A DNA stretch of 64,000 nt from PALSA-1003 sp963791945. GTDB taxonomy: Bacteria; Pseudomonadota; Gammaproteobacteria; Burkholderiales; Casimicrobiaceae. Each line of letters opens with the position of its first letter. Positions within the stretch are counted from its first letter, which is position 1. The position numbers and the translations under genes were made by a program. The notes under the pieces are model-generated. The model had not been told where the DNA came from. It saw only the letters and a list, made by a program, of their open reading frames with translations, and ran no database searches. Shown in pieces: positions 7,827 through 15,549 of this stretch. The stretch spans positions 124,001 through 188,000 of the forward strand of contig CAWBUD010000004.1 of the NCBI GenBank assembly GCA_963791945.1. The letters are read 5' to 3'.

Positions 7827-8309
7827 TCAGTTGTCGCGAGGAGCGTAGCGGCGCTCGAGCCAGGTATCGAGCGCGATCCGTCCCGGACCGCAGATGGTAA
7901 GCACGAGCAGCATCGTTCCCCACAACACGTGGTCCTTCACGCCGCCGGTCTGGGTCAGGGTCTCGTAATACGACGCGACCGCGACGATGTTGAAGACGAA
8001 CAGCACGCCGGCGGCGAAGCGCGATGCAAGTCCCAGCACGAGCAGGACCGGCATCGACAGCTCGGTCGCCGCGCCGAGCGCTGCGGCGACCGCCGGCGAG
8101 AGCAGCGGAACATGATACTCGTCGGTGAACAGCGCGACCGTGCTGCTCCAGTCGCGCGTCTTGGTGAGCCCCGACATGAAGAACACTTTCGCGACGTAGA
8201 AGCGTAAACCCAGCAGCAGCAGCGGTTCGAGCTTCGCGATCCAGCCAGAAACGACGCAATAGGCCGTAGCCAGTGACCCCACGGGCGAAGAGGACGGTGC
8301 GCTGTTCAT
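7827..8309 (-). CDS. DoxX family membrane protein (BufD-type)
   Basis: 160 residues with four hydrophobic helices. It shows DoxX features: LLLGLRFYVAKVFFMSGLTKTRDW near the N terminus, AALGAATELSMPVLLVLGLASRFAAGVLFVFNIVAV in the middle and HVLWGTMLLVLTICGPGRIALD at the end. DoxX proteins frequently accompany DUF692/DUF2063 bufferin genes, where the member is called BufD; its exact role is unclear. It starts 12 bases after the DUF2063 gene. Confidence 0.87.
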   Translation of the reverse strand: MNSAPSSSPVGSLATAYCVVSGWIAKLEPLLLLGLRFYVAKVFFMSGLTKTRDWSSTVALFTDEYHVPLLSPAVAAALGAATELSMPVLLVLGLASRFAAGVLFVFNIVAVASYYETLTQTGGVKDHVLWGTMLLVLTICGPGRIALDTWLERRYAPRDN

Positions 8310-8321
8310 GGGTGTCGCTAC

Positions 8322-9113
8322 CTAGGCAGAGAAAGTGGGCGGCGCGCGGAAGGCGACGAGGGTGCGGGTGGCAACATGGTTTTTGAGCGCTTGGCCGAGA
8401 TCGAAGGCCGGCTCGGCACTCACGGCGCGCTCCACGGCCTCGGCCAGCCCCAGATTGTGGCCGATCGCAAGCAGAAAAGCATAGGCGCCCGGGGTGAGGC
8501 GATGGATGACGACGGCGTCCTCGCCGCGGACGACCAGAAGCGCTTCGCCGCCTTCGGACAGGTCGATTCGCTCGCCCTGGTCATCGCCGGGCTGGTTCGT
8601 CTGCCAGATGCGCAAGATCGGATACGCCGAGACAACGAGCCGCGCCGACGGGTGGAGAGTGAAGCGCAGGAGCCCGAGCTTGCTCGCCGGCACGGCGGCA
8701 AGCGAGTCGAGGTCGAGCGCGCCAGCGTCGGCTGCGATCGCGGCCTGGTCGATGGCCCATTCGAGACGGGCGACGTCGGGAAGATAGGGCAGGTCGCGCG
8801 CAGGCGGGTAAGTCGCCAGGAACCGGGCCAGGTCGCCGCCGTACCGATTCACGTCGCCGCGCCTCGAGGGGTAAGCACGCACGAAGGCGTCGATGGTCGC
8901 ACCGAAGAATCCCGGGCCGACGAGCGCCTGCACGACGGGAAAAGTCGCCGCGAGCGCCTTGCGATAGTTGGCAAGCACGTTGTTACGATAGATGGCGAGC
9001 CTTGCGGCCGCGCCGAGCCGCCCGCCGACGATGCCGAGGCCCGAGAGCGCCGCACGGTCGCCGAAAATGGTCGCGGCCGCGAAGCCGCGCTGCAGCTCAG
9101 AGAGCGACCGCAC
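8322..9113 (-). CDS. bufC: DUF2063 RiPP-maturation partner (BufC-type)
   Basis: 263 residues. The N-terminal DUF2063 domain (about 1-95) reads LQRGFAAATIFG, then ARLAIYRNNVLANYRKALAATFPVVQALVG and FVRAYPSRRGDVNRYGGDLARFL. A C-terminal domain follows (about 120-250). In bufferin and related MNIO systems the DUF2063 protein binds the precursor and presents it to the DUF692 enzyme. The first 17 bases overlap the end of the DUF692 gene, implying coupled translation and a fixed stoichiometry. Confidence 0.9.
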   Translation of the reverse strand: MRSLSELQRGFAAATIFGDRAALSGLGIVGGRLGAAARLAIYRNNVLANYRKALAATFPVVQALVGPGFFGATIDAFVRAYPSRRGDVNRYGGDLARFLATYPPARDLPYLPDVARLEWAIDQAAIAADAGALDLDSLAAVPASKLGLLRFTLHPSARLVVSAYPILRIWQTNQPGDDQGERIDLSEGGEALLVVRGEDAVVIHRLTPGAYAFLLAIGHNLGLAEAVERAVSAEPAFDLGQALKNHVATRTLVAFRAPPTFSA

Positions 9114-9936
9114 AGGCTTGCTCCAGCACGGACTGGGCGATCGCCGCTTCGTCCTGGAGAATCTCGAACGGCGGCAGGTCGGTGTCCCACTCGATCAGAG
9201 TCGGCTTCGCGCCGAAGCGTTCGATCGTCGCCCGATAGAGGTCCCAAACGGGCGGCGCGACGCGTGCCCCGTGGGTATCGATGAGGCAGTCACCCGTGTC
9301 CTCGAAACCGGCGAGGTGAATCTCGGCTACGGCGTCGCAGGGAATCGCGGCGAGGTAGTCGAGCGGATCGAAACCGTGGTTGACCGCGTTGACGTAGACG
9401 TTGTTGACGTCGAAGAGAATCCCGCAGCCCGTGCGCCGCGCGAGCGCCGCCACGAAATCCCATTCGGCCATCGCGTCGGATTCGAACCGCAAGTACGCGG
9501 AGATGTTCTCGACGAGAAGCGCCCGTCCGAGCGCCGCCTGGACGGCGTCGACGCGGTCGGCCACGAGCTTCAGCACCTCTTCCGTGAACGGCAGAGGCAG
9601 CAGGTCGTTCAGGTGCCGTCCATCGATCCGGCCCCAGCACAGATGTTCGGAAATGGCCGCCGGCTCGATCCGGGCCGCGAGCCGTCTTAGGCGTCCCAGG
9701 TGTTCCGTGTCGAGGGCGTCGGCGGAGCCCAGCGACAAACCTACGCCGTGCAACGCAATCGGGTAATCAGCGCGGATCGCGTCGAGCGCCGCAAGCGCGG
9801 GTCCGCCATCGACGAAATAGTTCTCGCTGTGGACCTCGAACCAGCCGGCCGCAGGGCGTTCCGCACGTACCCGAGCAACGTGGGGTGCGCGCAGACCGAT
9901 GCCGGCGACGTCGGGCAGGAGCGGGTACGCGGGCAT
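9097..9936 (-). CDS. bufB: MNIO (DUF692) oxidase for bufferin maturation
   Basis: 279 residues, TIM-barrel multinuclear non-heme iron oxidase. Likely metal ligands are visible in ALHGVGLSLGS, ISEHLCWG, LLVENIS, LFDVNNVYVN, AEIHLAGF, DTHGARV and LIEWDTDLP. Characterised relatives convert precursor cysteines to thiooxazole-type heterocycles. The frame is open to 10161, but the ATG at 9936 begins the family's normal N terminus (PLLPDVAGIGLRAPHV); no strong ribosome binding site is seen. It follows the precursor gene across a 65-base gap containing a strong hairpin, and overlaps bufC. Confidence 0.92.
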   Translation of the reverse strand: MPAYPLLPDVAGIGLRAPHVARVRAERPAAGWFEVHSENYFVDGGPALAALDAIRADYPIALHGVGLSLGSADALDTEHLGRLRRLAARIEPAAISEHLCWGRIDGRHLNDLLPLPFTEEVLKLVADRVDAVQAALGRALLVENISAYLRFESDAMAEWDFVAALARRTGCGILFDVNNVYVNAVNHGFDPLDYLAAIPCDAVAEIHLAGFEDTGDCLIDTHGARVAPPVWDLYRATIERFGAKPTLIEWDTDLPPFEILQDEAAIAQSVLEQACAVAL

Positions 9937-9956
9937 CGGCGGCAGAAGACGCTCGA

Positions 9957-9985
9957 GAGCCGGCGGCGCTTTCGGCCGCCGGCTC
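9957..9985 (-). terminator. Strong intra-operon hairpin between bufA and bufB
   Basis: A perfect 11-bp GC-rich stem (9957-9967 with 9975-9985) and a 7-nt loop lie between the precursor stop (10002) and the bufB start (9936). There is no T-run on the transcript side. It probably acts as a partial terminator or as a 3' stabiliser of the precursor mRNA, raising precursor over enzyme levels. Confidence 0.6.
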
Positions 9986-10001
9986 CCATGGTCTTTTCGG
10001 T

Positions 10002-10271
10002 TCAGGACTTCGGAGGCGCCATCTTGCCGCCGATCTTTTCGCAGGTTCCCTTGGCGACGTATTTCCAGTCCATCGGGTCGTTGTCGACCTTGCTCTGACC
10101 TGCGCACGCGTGCTTCGCGGTGGCGCAATCGGCCTGGCCGGCTTTGGAGACGCCGTAGCACTTGTCCTTGCTAGCATCCGGTGCAACCGGACCCGCAGCG
10201 GCGGCCGAGGCGGCCAGCCCGAGCGCAAACAGCCCCGCGACCGCGGCCTGGATTGTGGCTTGATGCTTCAT
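10002..10271 (-). CDS. bufA: Bufferin-type precursor peptide (DUF2282)
   Basis: 89 residues. The Sec signal peptide (hydrophobic about 9-25, cleavage near ASAAAA/GP) is followed by a core with four cysteines at 38, 49, 56 and 77 in KCYGVSKAGQADC, HACAGQSKVD and WKYVAKGTCEK. This spacing is the DUF2282/BufA1 pattern. Bufferins are periplasmic copper-binding RiPPs whose cysteines are modified by BufB with BufC. Start: AAGGAGATCTC before the ATG at 10271; the open frame upstream to 10460 is not used. First gene of the operon, divergent from the EEP gene. Copper induction is expected from the family, but no operator is identified here. Confidence 0.93.
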   Translation of the reverse strand: MKHQATIQAAVAGLFALGLAASAAAAGPVAPDASKDKCYGVSKAGQADCATAKHACAGQSKVDNDPMDWKYVAKGTCEKIGGKMAPPKS

Positions 10272-10465
10272 GAGATCTCCTTCGAGGTTGGACGGAGTCG
10301 GAGAGGTTGCGGCTTGAGTCCCTTCCGGCATTTTGGTCGGACGAGGCGACGCCAACTTACATGCGGTGGCTAGGGGTGGCAAGTCGCTTCGGCTCGTGAA
10401 AGGGAGTCGGGAGTGCCAAATACCGCTAACATTGGCGCCCCGGCCATTCCCGTGCTCCAAGCCTC

Positions 10466-11236
10466 ATGCGGTTCACGATCGCAACTTACAACATCCACAA
10501 GGGCTTCTCCCACCTGACCCGCAAGGTCGTGATCCACGAGCTCAAGGAGCGCCTGCACGGGCTTTCGGCGGATGTGCTCTTCCTGCAGGAAGTTCAGGGC
10601 CTGCATCGCCGGCACGCCCGGCGCTACCGCGACTGGCCAGGGAAGCCGCAGCACGAGTTCATCGCCGACGCCGTCTGGCATGAAGTGGCCTACGGCCGCA
10701 ACGCGGTGTACCAGCACGGCCACCATGGCAACGCAGTGCTCTCGCACTTCCCGATCATCGCCCAGGCGAACCTGGACATTTCCGCGCACGCGTTCGAGAG
10801 CCGCGGGCTGCTGCATTGCGTGCTGCAGTTGAAGCGCGGATTGCCCGCCTTGCATTGCATCAACGTCCATCTCGGTCTTTTCGAGCGCGGCCGGCGCTGG
10901 CAGGTGCGCGCGCTGTGCGAGCGCATCCGCGAGGCGGTTCCCAGGGGCGCGCCGCTCATCGTCGCCGGCGATTTCAACGACTGGCGCCGCAGGGCGGACC
11001 GAACGCTGCAGGAAGAGCTGGACCTCACGGAAGTCTTCGAGGCGGCGCGGGGGCGTCCGGCCCGAACGTTTCCGGCCGTGCTGCCGGTGTTCCGCCTCGA
11101 TCGCATCTATGCGCGCGGACTGATCACAGTCGGCACGGCCGTCCATTATGCGTACCCGCTTCAGCGGATCTCCGATCACGCGGCGCTGGCAGCGACCTTC
11201 GATCTCGAGCGCAGCGCCCGCGCATCTCCACGCTAG
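10466..11236 (+). CDS. Endonuclease/exonuclease/phosphatase (EEP) family protein
   Basis: 256 residues covering the whole EEP (DNase I-like) fold. Active-site motifs: TYNIHKGF (Asn), LFLQEVQ (Glu), INVHLGLF (His), IVAGDFNDW (Asp/Asn) and the terminal ISDHAAL (Asp-His). The substrate could be nucleic acid or a phosphodiester lipid. The next gene, 11 bases on, is clsB; in E. coli the EEP protein YbhP is also encoded beside ClsB, so a role around cardiolipin is a reasonable inference. Confidence 0.9.
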   Translation: MRFTIATYNIHKGFSHLTRKVVIHELKERLHGLSADVLFLQEVQGLHRRHARRYRDWPGKPQHEFIADAVWHEVAYGRNAVYQHGHHGNAVLSHFPIIAQANLDISAHAFESRGLLHCVLQLKRGLPALHCINVHLGLFERGRRWQVRALCERIREAVPRGAPLIVAGDFNDWRRRADRTLQEELDLTEVFEAARGRPARTFPAVLPVFRLDRIYARGLITVGTAVHYAYPLQRISDHAALAATFDLERSARASPR

Positions 11237-11247
11237 CTTGCAGCGCC

Positions 11248-12435
11248 GTGGACCGATTCGTCACCGGCAACCGCATCGGCCTTCTGCGCAGCGGCGCAGA
11301 GTATTTTCCGGCGCTCGAGCGGGCGATCAACGCCGCGCAGGTGGAGATCTGGCTCGAGAGCTATATCTTCGCGGACGACGCGAGCGGACGACGCATCGCC
11401 GATGCGCTCGCGCGCGCCGCGCTCCGCGGCGTCAAGGTGCGCCTGCTCGTCGATGGCTGGGGCGCCAAGTTCTACCTCACCAGCTCGCTCGAGCGCGCGA
11501 TGCGCAAGGCCGGTATCGAGCTGCTCAAGTACCGGCCGGAAGTGTCCGCGTGGCATTTTCGGTCGCACCGCCTGCGCCGGCTGCATCGCAAGCTCTGCCA
11601 GATCGACCACCGGATCGCCTTCGTCGGCGGCATCAACGTGATCGACGACATGAACACGCCCGGGCACACTCCCCCGCGGCTCGACTTCGCCGTCAGTGTC
11701 GAGGGACCGCTGGTCCCGGCGATCGCTCAGACGATGCAGCGGGTCTGGGCGCTCGTGCAGCTCGTGCAGTTCGGCACGAGCCAGCTGACGCTGTTTCCCC
11801 AGCGCGGGCGCGCCGAGCGTGCCGGTACGCAGACCGCGAAGTTCATCATCCGCGACAACCTCCGCCATCGCCGCGATATCGAGCAGGCCTACCTCGCGGC
11901 GATCCGGGGCGCGAAGCGCGAGATCATCGTCGCCAACTCGTACTTCTTTCCGGGCATCACCTTTCGTCGCGAGCTCGTCGAGGCGACCGCTCGAGGGGTG
12001 AGCGTCACGCTGATCCTTCAAGCCAAGGTCGAATACGTGCTCCTGCACTTCGCGAGCCGGGCAATGTATGGCCAGCTTCTGCAGGCGGGGGTCGTGATCC
12101 AGGAATACCACAAGAGCATGCTGCACGCGAAGGTCGCCGTGATCGACGATCGATGGGCAACCGTCGGCTCGTCCAACATCGATCCGTACAGCCTGCTCGT
12201 GGCACGCGAAGCCAACGTGGTCGTACGCGACCGCGGCTTTGCCTCCGAGCTCAAACACGAGCTCGGGGTCATGATCGAAAGCGGCTCGCAACGCGTGATC
12301 CATCAGGACTGGCAGAGCCGATCGCGGCTCTACAAAGCCGCGATCTGGATTGCCTACGGCATCGTGCGCATGGCGATGGGTCTCCTCGGCTATGGTGGCG
12401 ACGAATGGTTTCCGAAGCGCCCGCGCGGAGCGTAG
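11248..12435 (+). CDS. clsB: Cardiolipin synthase B
   Basis: 395 residues, phospholipase D superfamily. Two HKD motifs: HRKLCQID followed by FVGGIN (about 112-126), and HAKVAVIDDRWATVGSSN in the C-terminal half. ClsB makes cardiolipin, or phosphatidylglycerol, by transphosphatidylation at the inner membrane. The frame is open from 10816, but the first 144 codons overlap the EEP gene; the GTG at 11248 begins the expected DRFVTGNRIGLLRSGAEYFPAL. The stop codon lies inside the first copy of the palindromic intergenic repeat. Confidence 0.92.
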   Translation: MDRFVTGNRIGLLRSGAEYFPALERAINAAQVEIWLESYIFADDASGRRIADALARAALRGVKVRLLVDGWGAKFYLTSSLERAMRKAGIELLKYRPEVSAWHFRSHRLRRLHRKLCQIDHRIAFVGGINVIDDMNTPGHTPPRLDFAVSVEGPLVPAIAQTMQRVWALVQLVQFGTSQLTLFPQRGRAERAGTQTAKFIIRDNLRHRRDIEQAYLAAIRGAKREIIVANSYFFPGITFRRELVEATARGVSVTLILQAKVEYVLLHFASRAMYGQLLQAGVVIQEYHKSMLHAKVAVIDDRWATVGSSNIDPYSLLVAREANVVVRDRGFASELKHELGVMIESGSQRVIHQDWQSRSRLYKAAIWIAYGIVRMAMGLLGYGGDEWFPKRPRGA

Positions 12436-12551
12436 CCCGGGGTGAGCGCAAGCGAACCCCCGGGACATCTCGACACAGGTTCTGGGCTTCCCCCACGTCC
12501 ACCTTCGTGCGATGTGATCCCCGGGGCTCGCTGGCGCTCACCCCGGGCTAC
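12432..12551. repeat. GTAGCCCGGGGTGAGCG repeat, inverted pair
   Basis: A forward copy (12432-12464, each copy itself palindromic: CCGGGGTGAGCGCAAGCGAACCCCCGG) and an inverted copy (about 12519-12551, ending CACCCCGGGCTAC) flank about 54 bases. The pair fills the space between clsB and the ABC exporter and could form a large cruciform or transcript hairpin. Related copies occur elsewhere in the window. Confidence 0.8.
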
Positions 12552-12560
12552 AATGCGTCG

Positions 12561-14381
12561 ATGCGTCGCGCTTCGTCCGTTCCGCTGCCCGCGCCGCCCG
12601 ATCGCGCGTATCGCGGCGACTGGCGGACCGTCGGCACGCTGTTGCCGTACCTCTTCGCTTACAAGGGCCGGGTTTTCCTCGCGCTCGCCTGCCTCGTGCT
12701 CGCCAAGCTCGCCAACGTCGGCGTGCCGCTGGTGCTCAAGGAGATCGTTGATCGGCTCACCGTCACCGGGCCGCAGGCGCTCGTCCTGCCCCTTGCGTTG
12801 CTCGTCGCGTACGGCGCCATGCGCTTGTCGACGACCGCGTTCACGGAGCTCCGCGAGTTCCTTTTCGCGAAGGTCACCCAGCGGGCGGTGCGGACGATCA
12901 CGCTCAGGGTCTTCCGTCACCTGCACGCGCTTTCGCTGCGCTTCCATCTCGCCCGCCAGACCGGCGGACTCACCCGAGACGTCGAGCGCGGCACCCGCGG
13001 CATCTCCACGCTGGTGAGCTTCGCGCTGTTTTCGATTCTGCCGACCCTGCTCGAAATCGGACTGGTCTCGGCGATCCTGATCGCCCGCTACGACATCTGG
13101 TTCATCGGCATCACGCTCGCGGCTCTCGTCGTTTACATCGTCTACACCGTGACGGTAACCGAGTGGCGCACGGGGTTCCGCCGCACGATGAACGAGCTCG
13201 ACTCGCGGGCGCATACGCGCGCCATAGACAGCCTGCTCAATTACGAGACGGTGAAGTACTTCAACAACGAGGAATACGAAGCGCAGCGCTACGACGAGAG
13301 CATGCAGCGCTGGGAAACCGCCGCGGTCAAGAGCCAGACTTCGCTGTCGCTCTTGAACATCGGCCAGAGCGCGATCATAGCGGTCGCCGTGACGCTGATC
13401 GTATGGCGCGCCACGCGGGGCGTGGTCGACCGCACGATGACCATCGGCGACCTGGTGCTGGTCAACGCATTCATGATCCAGCTCTACATTCCGCTGAACT
13501 TCCTCGGGGTCATCTACCGCGAAATCAAGCAGGCGCTGGCGGACATGGAGCGCATGTTCCGGCTGATCGAGCAGAACGCGGAAATTCGCGACGCGCCGGA
13601 CGCGGTGCCACTCGAGGTCGCGGCGGCCGAGGTGCGCTTCGAGCACGTCGATTTCTCCTACGAGCCGAACCGGCAGATCCTGTTCGACGTGTCGTTTTCG
13701 ATTCCCGCGGGGCGGACCGTCGCGGTCGTCGGGCCGAGCGGCTCGGGCAAGTCGACACTCGCCCGCCTTTTGTATCGTTTCTACGATGCCTCGGCTGGGC
13801 GCATCCTGATCGACGGGCAGGACGTGCGCGACGTGCAGCAGGCAAGCTTAAGGGCCGCCATCGGCATCGTCCCGCAGGACACGGTGCTCTTCAACGACAC
13901 GATCGAATACAACATCGCCTACGGGCGCCCGGGCGCCACGCACCAGGAAATCGTCGCCGCTGCGAAGCTGGCGCAAATCCACGATTTCGTCGCGAGCCTG
14001 CCCGAGGGCTATCGAACGCCCGTGGGCGAGCGCGGGCTGAAGCTCTCAGGCGGCGAAAAACAACGCGTCGCGATCGCGCGCGCGATCCTCAAGGCTCCAC
14101 GCCTGCTGATCTTCGACGAGGCCACTTCTGCGCTCGACTCCAAATCCGAAAAGCTGATCCAGGCCGAGCTCGAGGAGATCTCGGTGAACCGTACGACGCT
14201 GACCATCGCGCACCGCCTGTCGACGATCGTCGGCGCGGATCAGATCCTGGTGCTCGAGCGCGGCCGGATCGTCGAGCGCGGAACGCACGCCGAGCTGCTC
14301 ACGCGAGGCGGCGCGTACGCCCGCATGTGGGCCCTTCAGCAGCATGAGCAGGCGGAAATCCCCGGGGAAGTCGCCGCCTGA
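12561..14381 (+). CDS. ATM1-type heavy-metal ABC exporter
   Basis: 606 residues. An N-terminal six-helix ABC exporter domain (about 25-330; SLLNYETVKYFNNEEYEAQRYD is characteristic of the ATM1/HMT1 group) is fused to an ATPase domain: Walker A GPSGSGKST, signature LSGGEKQR, Walker B LLIFDEATSALD, H-loop AHRLST. Bacterial Atm1 proteins export glutathione conjugates of metals or persulfides from the cytoplasm. The frame is open far upstream as a clsB shadow; the ATG at 12561 fits the family length. It lies just after a repeat pair, so it probably has its own promoter or depends on read-through. Confidence 0.9.
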   Translation: MRRASSVPLPAPPDRAYRGDWRTVGTLLPYLFAYKGRVFLALACLVLAKLANVGVPLVLKEIVDRLTVTGPQALVLPLALLVAYGAMRLSTTAFTELREFLFAKVTQRAVRTITLRVFRHLHALSLRFHLARQTGGLTRDVERGTRGISTLVSFALFSILPTLLEIGLVSAILIARYDIWFIGITLAALVVYIVYTVTVTEWRTGFRRTMNELDSRAHTRAIDSLLNYETVKYFNNEEYEAQRYDESMQRWETAAVKSQTSLSLLNIGQSAIIAVAVTLIVWRATRGVVDRTMTIGDLVLVNAFMIQLYIPLNFLGVIYREIKQALADMERMFRLIEQNAEIRDAPDAVPLEVAAAEVRFEHVDFSYEPNRQILFDVSFSIPAGRTVAVVGPSGSGKSTLARLLYRFYDASAGRILIDGQDVRDVQQASLRAAIGIVPQDTVLFNDTIEYNIAYGRPGATHQEIVAAAKLAQIHDFVASLPEGYRTPVGERGLKLSGGEKQRVAIARAILKAPRLLIFDEATSALDSKSEKLIQAELEEISVNRTTLTIAHRLSTIVGADQILVLERGRIVERGTHAELLTRGGAYARMWALQQHEQAEIPGEVAA

Positions 14382-14501
14382 GCGCTTTCGGCCGCCGTTC
14401 GTCGGCAAGCGGTCACCGAGCAAGCCGTTGATCCGCTGACCGTTTGGCATAACCGGGCGGGCCGTGCTATAAATTGCGTCGCTTTCCTCAGCTCAAGGTT
14501 C

Positions 14502-15446
14502 ATGAACACTCGCCTACCATTTGTTTTGGCGTTGATAATTGCCGTTTCGTCCGCGTGGGCGAGCGATCCGGCGAGTGCAGACCGGTTAGCGCTCGACACA
14601 AGCAAGCTCCGGCTTGCGTCAGCCAACGTCCTCATACTCGACGCGAAGGCGGGCGAACCGATCTATGCCAAGGGCGCCAACGAAGTGACGCCGATCGCCT
14701 CGGTGACCAAGCTCATGACCGCGATGGTCGTGCTCGACGCGGGACAGCCGCTCGACGAGCGGATCGGCGTGGATGTGGGCGACCTCGATCTGCTCAAGGG
14801 AAGCCACTCGCGTCTCAACCTCGGCAGCGAGCTATCGCGCGGCGAGATGCTGCACCTCGCCCTCATGTCCTCCGAGAACCGCGCCGCATCCAGCCTCGCC
14901 CGCCATTACCCGGGCGGTACGGAGGCTGCTGTCGAGGCGATGAATCGCAAGGCCCAAAGCCTCGGCATGACGCATACGCACTTCTCGGATCCGACCGGGC
15001 TATCGAGCGAAAACGTATCGACGGCGGGCGACCTCGCCCGGATGGTGAATGCGGCCGCGACCTACCCGCTCATCCGCGAGGCGACCACGACCTCGAGTCG
15101 CTACGTCGAAGTGCAGCCGACTGGCCGGATCCTGGGTTACAACAACACCAATTCGCTCGTCCGAAGTGGGCAGTGGGATATCCTGCTATCGAAGACCGGG
15201 TTCATCCGCGAAGCCGGCAAGTGTCTTGTCATGCTCGCCAATATCGCGAGCCGTCAGGTCGTGATCGTGCTGCTCGATTCCTACGGGCGACTCACACGCA
15301 TCGGCGACGCCAACCGCGTCAAGCACTGGCTCGAAACGGGGCAGTCGCTTCCCGCGGCCCATGCCACGAAGTCCAGGCATATCAAGGGAACGCTCCTGCC
15401 CGCGTCGTCGGCGCGCTCGCCGAGCAGGTTGAAGAGCCGCACGTAA
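14502..15446 (+). CDS. pbpG: D-alanyl-D-alanine endopeptidase (PBP7-like)
   Basis: 314 residues, peptidase S11. Signal peptide (about 1-20, ends AWA). Active-site motifs: SVTK (Ser-x-x-Lys), SSEN (Ser-x-Asn) and KTGF. RGEMLHLALMSSENRAASSLARHYPGG is typical of the PbpG group, which cuts meso-DAP cross-links in periplasmic peptidoglycan. A basic tail (about 290-314) follows the domain. TATAAA about 30 bases upstream may be part of its promoter. Confidence 0.9.
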   Translation: MNTRLPFVLALIIAVSSAWASDPASADRLALDTSKLRLASANVLILDAKAGEPIYAKGANEVTPIASVTKLMTAMVVLDAGQPLDERIGVDVGDLDLLKGSHSRLNLGSELSRGEMLHLALMSSENRAASSLARHYPGGTEAAVEAMNRKAQSLGMTHTHFSDPTGLSSENVSTAGDLARMVNAAATYPLIREATTTSSRYVEVQPTGRILGYNNTNSLVRSGQWDILLSKTGFIREAGKCLVMLANIASRQVVIVLLDSYGRLTRIGDANRVKHWLETGQSLPAAHATKSRHIKGTLLPASSARSPSRLKSRT

Positions 15447-15449
15447 GGT

Positions 15450-15484
15450 GTAGCCCCGGGGTGAACGAAGTGAACCCCGGGCCC
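15450..15484. repeat. GTAGCCC-type palindromic repeat
   Basis: CCCCGGGGTGAACGAAGTGAACCCCGGG arms right after pbpG, between convergent pbpG and recN. Single copy; the variant spacer is AACGAAGTG. Confidence 0.75.
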
Positions 15485-15549
15485 GACGCGAGCCCGGAAC
15501 CCAAGCGCCTCCGCGCGGTGTTCCCGACTGGTCTGGATCCGGCGAAGCT

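Noticed and set aside
10272..10465. ECF-type promoter for the bufferin operon
   Set aside because: A GTAAG-like box and CGTC-like boxes occur on the minus strand, but the spacing does not fit a known ECF consensus well enough to call.
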